DNA of 45,164 bases from Hespellia sp. (GTDB lineage: Bacteria > Bacillota > Clostridia > Lachnospirales > Lachnospiraceae). Location: assembly GCA_028693555.1 (NCBI GenBank), contig JAQUVD010000030.1, forward strand, positions 1-45,164, read 5' to 3'. Position 1 is the stretch's first letter, and each line of letters begins with the position of its first letter. The position numbers were made by a program, and so were the translations under genes. Positions 1-8,918 of this stretch are shown here, in pieces. The notes under the pieces are model-generated. The model had not been told where the DNA came from and made no database searches. It worked only from the letters and a program-made list of their open reading frames with translations.

Positions 1-39
1 TTGATAGCTTAATTTTACATCAAAAAGGAATTAGATTCC

Positions 40-1569
40 TTATATTTGGGGCATTTTTTGAAAGTTGTTTATAAAGACATGGTTTAATTCAGGTCTATGT
101 GGATAAAACTGCGGAAACTCAAGCAATATTCCTCTTGCATCTTGAAGCATAACTTCAATTCCACCCGTACCTGCAAATCCGACAACTGGTACTTTTTCTT
201 TCATCGCTTCTAACACAGTAGATGGAAATGGATCTTCTCTTGACAGTGCCCAAAAGACACTTGCCCGAGTTAATAAAGTATTATACATTGCTGCTTCTTT
301 TATGAATGAAATAAAATGAAATTGTTTACTTAATTTTGCTCTTTCAATTTGATTCAATAGCCATCCTTTTAATTCTTCATCTGCAAAATTCCCAGTCCAT
401 ACAAAATGTACACTTTCATCCCGCATCATATCTTGCAGAAGCAAAGCTGCACTTACAAATATGTCTATCCCTTTTCGAAGTTCACATGTACCTGAACTCA
501 TAACAATCTGATCATTGTCTGATATTCCATACTCGCTTAAATCACATGTTTTTCCTTTGTCTATTTCAACTTTTTGCAAATAGACCCCCTGCGGACGGAC
601 AATGCATTTTCCTTTTAAATTTGGAAAAATCTGTCGAAAATCCAATTCAACAGTATGATTAGGGAAAACAATATAGTCTGCATAATTGGCAATATTTTTT
701 CCCATGTCAACAAAATCGTACATCTCTATTGTTGCTTTCATTTCATGAATCAGTGATATGATCTTGAAATTATAATCTTTCAAAATATTCACATATAATC
801 CAGACACAACCGTATTGGCAATCACCTTATCATATTTACTTTTTCTCAGCCCGCACATGATTGCATGAATGTATGTCTCATCACTAATGGCCGATGTTTG
901 ATTCTCCACTACGGAAAAATATTCCACTTCGTTTTCGTTCTGATTAGATAGATCCACTACTGATATACCTGCATCACAGAATTGTTCCTTTAGGAATCCA
1001 TCTCCTTGATGTCTCGTAAGAACTACTACTTCTTTTCCTCTTTTTTTGAGTTCGTTTGCAATATGGAAAGCCAAAATAGGTGCGCCTGATGCTGACAATT
1101 CATGTGTTAACACCACAACTTTGTCTTCAGTTTTAATGCTTTCATTTTGATACCAGTTTCTTTCCAAACATCTTTCAATCGTCATTTTTTTGATCGTCTC
1201 GATTGAGAAATTCTCAACTTCACAATCCCCACAAAAATCAACCAAATCCAATCTTATAGCTTTGATTTTCTTTTCAAAATGAATTGCTTTTGTTTTTTTG
1301 CTATTGGCTGGGAAGCAAAACTTGCAGGTTTTGGTTTCGCTATATCCTTCATGATCATATTGATAATATAATGTTGCTAATGACTGTAAAAAACTAGCCT
1401 GTCCCGTTTTCCAAGAGATCATAATATTTTGTATGGGCTCTGGAAATATAATATGAATCTGTGGATCCGTGCCTGTAAAAACGAATTTTTGATCGCGGAA
1501 TTCCATCTCTTGGCAGCTCTGAATAGCTCCCCCTTTTGTTTTTATTATTTGATAATCAATGTTATTCAT
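40..1569 (-). CDS. GT4-type glycosyltransferase with N-terminal extension
   Basis: A 509-residue glycosyltransferase, last complete gene of the polysaccharide cluster at the left edge. Residues from about 145 to the end look like a GT-B fold family 4 enzyme: an N-terminal Rossmann half opens with LTHELSASGAPILAF (sugar acceptor side), and the C-terminal half has SSGTCELRKGIDIF and the usual donor-binding segment SREDPFPSTVLEAM, whose glutamate is the expected nucleotide-sugar contact. The first 130 residues are a beta-rich, cysteine-containing region that I do not recognise. There is no signal peptide or membrane segment, so it should act in the cytoplasm on a lipid-linked acceptor. The start is supported by a strong GGGAGGAG eight bases upstream. 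It follows the 726-residue glycosyltransferase by 26 bp and is probably co-transcribed with it. Sugar specificity cannot be read from the sequence. Confidence 0.85.
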   Translation of the reverse strand: MNNIDYQIIKTKGGAIQSCQEMEFRDQKFVFTGTDPQIHIIFPEPIQNIMISWKTGQASFLQSLATLYYQYDHEGYSETKTCKFCFPANSKKTKAIHFEKKIKAIRLDLVDFCGDCEVENFSIETIKKMTIERCLERNWYQNESIKTEDKVVVLTHELSASGAPILAFHIANELKKRGKEVVVLTRHQGDGFLKEQFCDAGISVVDLSNQNENEVEYFSVVENQTSAISDETYIHAIMCGLRKSKYDKVIANTVVSGLYVNILKDYNFKIISLIHEMKATIEMYDFVDMGKNIANYADYIVFPNHTVELDFRQIFPNLKGKCIVRPQGVYLQKVEIDKGKTCDLSEYGISDNDQIVMSSGTCELRKGIDIFVSAALLLQDMMRDESVHFVWTGNFADEELKGWLLNQIERAKLSKQFHFISFIKEAAMYNTLLTRASVFWALSREDPFPSTVLEAMKEKVPVVGFAGTGGIEVMLQDARGILLEFPQFYPHRPELNHVFINNFQKMPQI

Positions 1570-1595
1570 TTATTTTTCTCCTCCCAAACCTCTTC

Positions 1596-3776
1596 TCAAG
1601 AATATAGCTCTAATATCATGTTTTCTATGTTGTTCCAACTTCTTTCCTGTGCTATGCTTCTCCCATTAATCGTTAACCTCTCATATTTAGCCGATTGCGA
1701 CCTGATTTTTTCTATTTGTTCTTTACCCTTTTGGATATCTCCAGCATCATAAAACAAACAATTTTCTCCGTCCTTTAGATATTCCACGTTCCCTCCATTT
1801 GGCACTACTACTACATACCCTCCCGTTGCCATCATTTCAAGCGGTGGATAAGAAAAACTTTCTAATAAACTGCTCTTTAACAAGATATCACATTGTTTAT
1901 AAATTTCAGGTACTTTGCTATATGGCACTTTGTGTAAAAACTTATCAATTCTGTACCATTTTTTTGGTTTGGCATTATATGACATATACCACACTTCATA
2001 TTTTTCTGCGTCTAACTGTTCAACAATTCGAAATGATTCATCTACATTTTTATAGTCGACTGCACAATCTCCCTCAATCAAAATCCGAACCTTTTCTTTA
2101 TCTTCCAACTTCCGATCCACATATTCGAACAACTCAATGTCCAAACCATTAAGCACATATTTTACATTTTGATTAAACTCGTTTTCCAACCATTTTTGAC
2201 ACCATTTTGAAATAGTGAGATATTCCATTCCACTTTTTAGTCCATACGTTCTATTAGCGTCTATCCTATTTGGATCTCCAACGCGATAAAAGTCGGTTTC
2301 ATAATTTTGGACTAAATAGCATCTTCGTTTGATATTTCTGTATTCTTGGACAAATTTTACTGTTGTCCACATAGTCGCAACCGCACAGTCAATACGAGTA
2401 TCAATTATTCCTGTTCTCAATCGGATGACAGGGAAACGATAATCCTCAAATTCACACCAGGATTCATCTCCATCCAGAACATACAATGTAACATCTAATC
2501 CTGAAGACTGTAAGATTTTAGCATGCTTTAATGCTACTTTTACACCGCCACTTATTTCCATACCTGGAAGTACAAAAACACAGTTTTTTGTTGTCTCTGA
2601 TTGAACGATTTTTGTTATTGCCACACCATTCTTCATAGTTGTGCAGTGTTCCATGCAATACTCAAATGCTGCATCACCTATTTTTTTTCGATACTGTTTA
2701 TCCAAAATCAGCTTTTCTAACTGTTCTTCCCATTCGCCTAATGAATCACACAGAATTCCATTTTCACCATCAATTATACATTCTTTAAAAGCGCCCAGAT
2801 TACTTGCTATTGTTGGAACTTTCACTAATGCTGCCTCAATCCATTTATTTTCGGATTTTGCTTCATTAAAAATTGTTTTCTCAAGTGGAGCTATATTAAT
2901 GTCAACTGCCGCAATGCACTCTGGCAATTTTTGCCATTTTACAAATGGAGTTCTTATTATTTGATTTTTGTATTTTTCAAGACTTCTTGGTATATCCAAC
3001 TCTCCCATCAATTGCAGCCGTAAATTACTTTGTTTTTGCAATAGTTTTATAATAATTGGTAAAATGAATTCAAAATCAGCATTATGAGTGATACTACCAC
3101 TAAAATAGCCAATTGTAACAACACTTTCATCCTTGATTTTCTGTTTCAATGCGTCTTGTGACAACTCGACCATTTGATCTGAAGCAGTATTTCGATTGAT
3201 ATAGACTTTAGGAAGATATTTTTTCAATTCTCTTTCAAGACAAGAGGTTGATGTAATTGCAGCATCACACATTTTAAGCATTTTCTGCATTTTCATGACA
3301 CCTTCATCATATGCAGCCTTATCCTCGCTTTTCATTCCACTTACAAAAGGTATTAGATTTGTGTAATTTACATCTATAACTAAATCATCAATATCATAAA
3401 ACACTGTTTTGTGTAGTTCTTTTGCAGTTCTCACAAATTCTCCAAGAGCCTCTGTATATGGAGATCGAAAAATAACAAATGCACGATAACATCTCACCAT
3501 TTCTATGCGTACATCCTTATAATATACCTCATCGGTTGTTACATCATGTGCTTCCAATTGTTCTCTTTGATGGGATACTCGGTATCTGTGTGGGTGAGGC
3601 AAGCGCTCATCACATCCGCTGATAAACAGAACATCTTTACAGTCTTCCTTTGAAGAGATTTTAGCTTTTGCTATTCTACTTGCATGCTTTGTCACTCTTA
3701 CCGCACACCCTTTGATACCATCATTTTTTATTGAATTTGCCACTTTCTGTATCATATTATTATTATTATTATTCAT
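1596..3776 (-). CDS. two-domain glycosyltransferase (GT4 module plus WsaF-like GT4)
   Basis: A 726-residue protein with two GT-B modules in tandem. Residues about 47-395 form the first; it has the segments RYRVSHQREQL, YDIDDLVIDV, IGYFSGSITHNADF and SENKWIEAALVKVPT, which recur almost unchanged in the C-terminal third of the 1139-residue protein at 5499-8918. Residues about 398-726 form a second GT4 with PGMEISGGVKVALKHA, the LVQNYETDFYRVGD segment typical of WsaF-like rhamnan glycosyltransferases, and SLLESFSYPPLEMMATGG at the donor site. Two catalytic modules suggest that one protein adds two sugars of a repeat unit, probably including a deoxyhexose (inference). The start lies behind GGGG at seven bases and is followed by six AAT codons, a poly-asparagine run that cannot shift the frame. 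It lies 14 bp downstream of the 562-residue GT2 gene. Confidence 0.85.
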   Translation of the reverse strand: MNNNNNNMIQKVANSIKNDGIKGCAVRVTKHASRIAKAKISSKEDCKDVLFISGCDERLPHPHRYRVSHQREQLEAHDVTTDEVYYKDVRIEMVRCYRAFVIFRSPYTEALGEFVRTAKELHKTVFYDIDDLVIDVNYTNLIPFVSGMKSEDKAAYDEGVMKMQKMLKMCDAAITSTSCLERELKKYLPKVYINRNTASDQMVELSQDALKQKIKDESVVTIGYFSGSITHNADFEFILPIIIKLLQKQSNLRLQLMGELDIPRSLEKYKNQIIRTPFVKWQKLPECIAAVDINIAPLEKTIFNEAKSENKWIEAALVKVPTIASNLGAFKECIIDGENGILCDSLGEWEEQLEKLILDKQYRKKIGDAAFEYCMEHCTTMKNGVAITKIVQSETTKNCVFVLPGMEISGGVKVALKHAKILQSSGLDVTLYVLDGDESWCEFEDYRFPVIRLRTGIIDTRIDCAVATMWTTVKFVQEYRNIKRRCYLVQNYETDFYRVGDPNRIDANRTYGLKSGMEYLTISKWCQKWLENEFNQNVKYVLNGLDIELFEYVDRKLEDKEKVRILIEGDCAVDYKNVDESFRIVEQLDAEKYEVWYMSYNAKPKKWYRIDKFLHKVPYSKVPEIYKQCDILLKSSLLESFSYPPLEMMATGGYVVVVPNGGNVEYLKDGENCLFYDAGDIQKGKEQIEKIRSQSAKYERLTINGRSIAQERSWNNIENMILELYS

Positions 3777-3790
3777 TTCAATTCCCCATT

Positions 3791-5479
3791 CTAAATCAAA
3801 TTTAACTGTTTCAAAAGTGGGTGTAAATACGGATCTCCCTGTTCAATTTGATTCTTCCATTCGTTCGAAAAGACATCATTTTTTTTCCAATAATCTTTTA
3901 TTTGTTTATTTCCATTATAATATACTTTTGCAAAGCACGTCCACACATTCCATTTATGTTTTTCAATTCCGTGCATACAAAAATCTGCATCTCCCAAATC
4001 TTCATGATGAACACTGAACTCTTCTTGTTGTTCGAATTCCTTTTTTGATATCATCATACACATAGAAGAAATAATAGTTGTGTTTCTAACATGCATCTGA
4101 TTTGCTTCGTAACCTGGTCCTTCCGCCTTATCATAGTTCAGTACATATATATTATTATCAGAATCTCGATCAAGACAAGCGCCTGCGTAAAACGTCCGAT
4201 TATCTCGATACAATATATGAGCGCCCACCGCACACACATCTTCTTTTTGTGCATACATCAACATCTCTTTAATCCAATCCCGATTTTTTGGAACAATATT
4301 CCAGTTCAAGAACACCATATATGTTCCATCACACACAGTAACCGTACGATTAAACCATTCATATCTTTTTTCATCATTGATATATTCAAGTTCTCGTATC
4401 GCAACTTCATTTGATACGATTTTTTGATTGGTTACTATTTCAATATTTAAATAACCTGTATTTGATAAAATTTCATTCAGTCTTTCTTGATATTTTTCGC
4501 ATTCTCCCCACATAACAATTGATACTTTAGGTGAATTTTGAATCATATATGCTACTTTATAAATCGTTTGATATGGATAATTACATTCCACGTTTCCAAT
4601 TTCATTATGTCGTTTCAATTGTGTTGAAATTGCTCTTTTTGCGGCGTCTACTGCATATTGTTTTACAGATATATCCATTGCAACTGATCCCGCGTGAACT
4701 CTCCAATAATAAAGAATTTTAGGAATATGAACAATCTTTTCAGCTTTTTCAGTCAATCTTAACACCATGTCATAATCCTGACTACCCTCACATTCATACC
4801 GATACACTTGGTTCCATTCATCTATTAACGTCTTTTTAAACACAACAAAATGACAAATATAATTATGCGATTGCAGTTCATATTTACCAAAGCCTGATTT
4901 ACATACAATATCGCACTCTTTTTTATAATCTTTTTTAAATTTCATTTCGTCTGTATAGATAAAGTCTGCATTGTTCTGAATTTCTTTAACCACTTCATAC
5001 AGTGCTGATGGATGAAGAACATCATCATGATCCAAAAGTCCAAGATATTCGCCTGTTGCAAATTTTATACATGCATTTGTATTGCCAACAATGCCCTCGT
5101 TTTTTTCCAGACGGTTATACACAATTCTGCTATCATCAATTGCATATCTATGCACTAGTGCTTCGACACCTGAATGGTCCAAGTCACTACCATCACCCAA
5201 ACACAATTCCCAATTTTCATAAGTTTGTTGTTTTACAGATAACAGTAATTCCTCAAGAAATTTTAAATCAGTATTATACAATGGTGTAATAATACTGATT
5301 TTTGGTTGTATCTGAAAAAAAGCATCGCTTTGCGCCTGCAGTTGTTCTGCAGACACAAGATGATACTTTCTAATTGGAGTCAAATTTTTTCTATTATCTC
5401 GTCGTTTTTTTAGACGAGATAATAAAACTTTGAAAACACCTTTCTTTCTTAACTTTTCTACTTTACTCGATATTCCCAT
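3791..5479 (-). CDS. tandem GT2 glycosyltransferase, second domain degenerate
   Basis: A 562-residue cytoplasmic protein with two GT-A family 2 domains. The first (about residues 58-300) is complete: ISIITPLYNT at the nucleotide-binding strand, GDGSD at 95-99, the metal-binding DHDD at 150-153 and an ECEGSQDYDMVLRL segment. The second (about 315-545) keeps the general shape of rhamnosyltransferase C-terminal GT2 domains, including VGAHILYRDNRTFYAG and HHEDLGDADFCMHG, but the usual FLDxD metal site reads FLNWN. The second domain may thus be inactive or use a different mechanism. The RBS AAGGAAG lies nine bases before the ATG. The gene sits 19 bp after the 1139-residue gene and belongs to the same polysaccharide transcription unit. 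The acceptor and sugar are unknown. Confidence 0.85.
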   Translation of the reverse strand: MGISSKVEKLRKKGVFKVLLSRLKKRRDNRKNLTPIRKYHLVSAEQLQAQSDAFFQIQPKISIITPLYNTDLKFLEELLLSVKQQTYENWELCLGDGSDLDHSGVEALVHRYAIDDSRIVYNRLEKNEGIVGNTNACIKFATGEYLGLLDHDDVLHPSALYEVVKEIQNNADFIYTDEMKFKKDYKKECDIVCKSGFGKYELQSHNYICHFVVFKKTLIDEWNQVYRYECEGSQDYDMVLRLTEKAEKIVHIPKILYYWRVHAGSVAMDISVKQYAVDAAKRAISTQLKRHNEIGNVECNYPYQTIYKVAYMIQNSPKVSIVMWGECEKYQERLNEILSNTGYLNIEIVTNQKIVSNEVAIRELEYINDEKRYEWFNRTVTVCDGTYMVFLNWNIVPKNRDWIKEMLMYAQKEDVCAVGAHILYRDNRTFYAGACLDRDSDNNIYVLNYDKAEGPGYEANQMHVRNTTIISSMCMMISKKEFEQQEEFSVHHEDLGDADFCMHGIEKHKWNVWTCFAKVYYNGNKQIKDYWKKNDVFSNEWKNQIEQGDPYLHPLLKQLNLI

Positions 5480-5498
5480 ATAAAAGTACTTCCTTACA

Positions 5499-8400
5499 CT
5501 ATTTTTCTATAAGATCAAGAATTTCCTGCTCTACATGAAATGTTGTATAATCCTTTAAAGCTTTCTCAAAAGCTGCTTCTGCAATTTGTTTACGCAATTG
5601 TTCTGAGTCTATCAAAGCTTGAAGATTATTTTTCCACTCCTCTTGTGTTTTACACAAGAATCCATTTTCACCGTTTGTAATAACACGTGCTAACTCGTCA
5701 TTCCATGACGCAACTGTCGGAACATGAACCAATGCAGCCTCCATCCATTTATTTTCTGATTTGCAGGAATGGAAAAAAGTATTTTCCAAAGGCATCAAAT
5801 TGATATCTGCCTGTGCCACAAGCGCCGGAAGTTTTTTCCATGACACAAACTCGAATCTTTCAATTCTTTCTTTATATAAACTAAACTCCAGTGGTAACTC
5901 AATCTGCCCCCCAACAAAAAATTCTATGTTCTCATTATCTCTCATTAAATCAAGAACAACATCTTTAATAATATTAAAGTCTTCATTATGAGTATTAGAA
6001 CCACTAAAATATCCAATTTTAACTTTGGAATTATCTTTTTTTATGACACCTAAAGATATTGTCAGCATCTCCATACTCGCAACATTTCTATTAATTAGGA
6101 CTTCTTTTTGGGGCCACTCTTCTTTGACCACTTTTTTCAAGTTCTCCGTTGAAACAATTACACCATCACATAAAGACAAAGACTTATTTAATCCATCTGA
6201 ATATTTCTTGAAATCAGTATATTCTTTTCCTTTTAAAAATTTCAATGATCTTATTTTATCATAATCGAAAATATAATCATCAATATCATAGTAAACCTCT
6301 TTATTATATTTATGTGCTTTTTTTACAAGTCGACTCACATTTATCTGATTTTCACAGCGATAAGCTATAATGACACTATATTGATTGATGTTACATCTAT
6401 ATGCAGCATCAACCATCATGCAATCCGAAGAAATTCCATGATGTAATAACTGTTCTCTCAAGTGTTCTACACGATATCTCGCAGTGAAATTTCCAACTTC
6501 TTCGACAGCAAAAAGAACTTTTGTTGTTATGTGTTGTTTATCCTGACACTCTTTTATATTTTTATTATTTTTTAATGTCTCCAAGATTGCATTGGCAGAT
6601 ACCTCTGGGATGATAACACCTTTCTCATATTTCACAACACGTTCAGCTGGAGCTCCTATGTCGAAGCACATAATAGGCATTTTCATATGCATAATTTCTT
6701 CAGTTGTGTAAGAAAAAGTCTCTGGCCAAATTGATGGAATAAGGAAGATATCAATATCATTTTCTAGAATATATCTTGGAATGCCATCTCGCGTATATCT
6801 TCCAGTTTCTTTATATACGGGACTTTTAATCTTTTTCGATGCACTTCCTATTAATGTAATTGTTATCGGTAGTTTTTCTTTTTCAATTTTTTTACATAAT
6901 TCCTTAATTAATGTGCGACCTTTGTGTTTTGTTAATGTTCCTAGTAAACCTATGTTTAATGTCTGTGTCGTTTTATACTTTTTTTCTACTATCGGGATAT
7001 AGTCAATCGTATGTGGTAAAACTACTACATTATCCTGTTTTCCAAATGCTTTTTCATAAATATCTTTCGAGTTTTCAGAAAAGACAGTAACTTCATCGCA
7101 TATATTCAGCATTGATTTCCAATGAGTTCTCCATCTTTTGATGGAATCTTGTTCCAAATCCTGAATATTTTTTTGTTTTCTTAAACATGCATTACATTTT
7201 TCTTCGTTTGGAATTCCACAATAATGCTCTTTATCATTTAAAAGATTAATCGTTGGACATACAGCAAAGAAATCATGTAATAGCATCTTCAAGTATATTG
7301 TATTATTAAGTTTATACGTTCGAAGACTATCTAATATATCATATAAATCTGGATATGTAGCTAATTCATTAATCCAAATTTGATCACCACCAATATAACT
7401 AATTACTTTGAATAAATTATCTGTGTCGTTTACATGGAGATGAGTTACGTGCTCTTCATAGTAGTACAGAATTTTATAGAAACTGTGTGTTGCATTATAT
7501 CTGACAATACAGAAACAGTTTCCCTCTTCTAATGCATTCTTTCTCTTCTTTTCAAGATACTGTGTTGCTCCACCGCCTAAATCATGGTCAAATGCTACTA
7601 TAGTATGTGCTTTTCTTTTCTTTAATAATAAATTGAACTTTATAAACTCTCGCACTTCTTTATTGGGATCCAAAGAACAGTATCTAGCAACATCTTTATT
7701 GTAGTATGGATGCTTTTCTAAAAGGATTTTTGCATGTTCTTCAAGATACCGTTTCTTTTCTTCACTCAAAAAACTACCACCATGCTTATGGTATACAAAC
7801 AAGTTTTCTACATGAACATTTTTGTACCCAGCCTCAAATGCACGTTGACACCAATCATTTTCTTCTCCATATCCCATGCCAAAACTTTCTTCATCAAACC
7901 CACCAATTTGATTGACAACATTTCGATTCAGACCCATGCAGAAACCAACCCCTGTGGGAATTTCAATATAACGTGGTTCTATTTTACTAAATTCACGATC
8001 AATTGTGCTCAAATCCAGCGCTAGAAACAATTCATTATCTTCCCCAAAATTAGGAAAACTGCATAGTGTACCACAATTTGTATATGGCGTTGTGGAAGCA
8101 ATTGTTTCGTCTTTCAAAATTGGAAGCATTAGACGTTCCAACCACATATCGGGTAATTCTACATCTGAATTTACCAGGGCAACATGATTATTAGAATCCT
8201 TTAAGCCAATATTAACATTTTTTACAAAGCCTTTGTTGGAATTATTCTGGATCAAAATCACATTGTTGTGCTTATGCGCGTATTCCTCAAGAAACGGAGT
8301 TACTCTTTCATCAGGACTATTGTCATTAATGATAATCAGACGATACTTCATTTTTGTTTTTGTTACAGTTTTGAATAACTTATCTAAATATTCGTATCCA

Positions 8401-8918
8401 TTATAGATTGGAATAATGATATCAATGCATTCTGTTAAATATTTTTCTGGAAGTGAAAAGTTACCAATTTTTGACTCTTTTAATAATTCTGCAGCGTCAA
8501 TACCATCTTCCGATTCTTCAATCCTCTGCACTCTTGGTGGTAATTTTTCATTTTTTTCAATACTTGATTTCATTCTTCCAATACAAAACTTATAACTTTT
8601 TCCATTAACCTCAAAGAACATCCATACTGAAAACACTCCCATGTTTTCCACAACTACTTGTCCATAAAAACCACATTTTTCTGCATTTTCACATTGGAAA
8701 GTATGATACACATCTTTTCTTTTAAGCCCAGTCAGTAAATCCAAAGGATAACGCTTTCCTGTGGATGAACAGAGTAAAAATTTGGGAGATTGAATCTTAT
8801 ACTTTTTCGAGAAAATCCACCCTTTAATCCTTAAAATATCATCTGCGCATTCAAGTATATCTACAGAACACTGAATATTTAATATTTTTTTTTGCACTTT
8901 ATATATTTTTTCTATCAT
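5499..8918 (-). CDS. three-module glycosyltransferase (GT2-GT4-GT4)
   Basis: A very large cytoplasmic glycosyltransferase of 1139 residues. Residues 1-150 are a small beta-rich domain with no recognised function. Residues about 163-395 are GT2, with IDIIIPIYNGYEYLD, INDNSPDERV and the DXD-type NSDVE near 250-254. Residues about 455-785 are GT4, starting AFDHDLGGGATQYLEKKR and containing IGLLGTLTKHKG and IPSIWPETFSYTTEE at the donor site. Residues about 800-1139 are a further GT4 module closely matching the first half of the neighbouring 726-residue protein (RYRVEHLREQL, YYDIDDYIFDYD, IGYFSGSNTHNEDF, SENKWMEAALVHVPT). The ATG overlaps the stop codon of the upstream membrane protein gene as ATGA, so translation is probably coupled. 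Three active modules could build most of one repeat unit on a single polypeptide (inference). Confidence 0.87.
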   Translation of the reverse strand: MIEKIYKVQKKILNIQCSVDILECADDILRIKGWIFSKKYKIQSPKFLLCSSTGKRYPLDLLTGLKRKDVYHTFQCENAEKCGFYGQVVVENMGVFSVWMFFEVNGKSYKFCIGRMKSSIEKNEKLPPRVQRIEESEDGIDAAELLKESKIGNFSLPEKYLTECIDIIIPIYNGYEYLDKLFKTVTKTKMKYRLIIINDNSPDERVTPFLEEYAHKHNNVILIQNNSNKGFVKNVNIGLKDSNNHVALVNSDVELPDMWLERLMLPILKDETIASTTPYTNCGTLCSFPNFGEDNELFLALDLSTIDREFSKIEPRYIEIPTGVGFCMGLNRNVVNQIGGFDEESFGMGYGEENDWCQRAFEAGYKNVHVENLFVYHKHGGSFLSEEKKRYLEEHAKILLEKHPYYNKDVARYCSLDPNKEVREFIKFNLLLKKRKAHTIVAFDHDLGGGATQYLEKKRKNALEEGNCFCIVRYNATHSFYKILYYYEEHVTHLHVNDTDNLFKVISYIGGDQIWINELATYPDLYDILDSLRTYKLNNTIYLKMLLHDFFAVCPTINLLNDKEHYCGIPNEEKCNACLRKQKNIQDLEQDSIKRWRTHWKSMLNICDEVTVFSENSKDIYEKAFGKQDNVVVLPHTIDYIPIVEKKYKTTQTLNIGLLGTLTKHKGRTLIKELCKKIEKEKLPITITLIGSASKKIKSPVYKETGRYTRDGIPRYILENDIDIFLIPSIWPETFSYTTEEIMHMKMPIMCFDIGAPAERVVKYEKGVIIPEVSANAILETLKNNKNIKECQDKQHITTKVLFAVEEVGNFTARYRVEHLREQLLHHGISSDCMMVDAAYRCNINQYSVIIAYRCENQINVSRLVKKAHKYNKEVYYDIDDYIFDYDKIRSLKFLKGKEYTDFKKYSDGLNKSLSLCDGVIVSTENLKKVVKEEWPQKEVLINRNVASMEMLTISLGVIKKDNSKVKIGYFSGSNTHNEDFNIIKDVVLDLMRDNENIEFFVGGQIELPLEFSLYKERIERFEFVSWKKLPALVAQADINLMPLENTFFHSCKSENKWMEAALVHVPTVASWNDELARVITNGENGFLCKTQEEWKNNLQALIDSEQLRKQIAEAAFEKALKDYTTFHVEQEILDLIEK

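Noticed and set aside
3756-3775. Six AAT codons at the start of the 726-aa glycosyltransferase as a phase-variation switch
   Set aside because: A trinucleotide repeat cannot shift the frame; at most it varies the number of asparagines.
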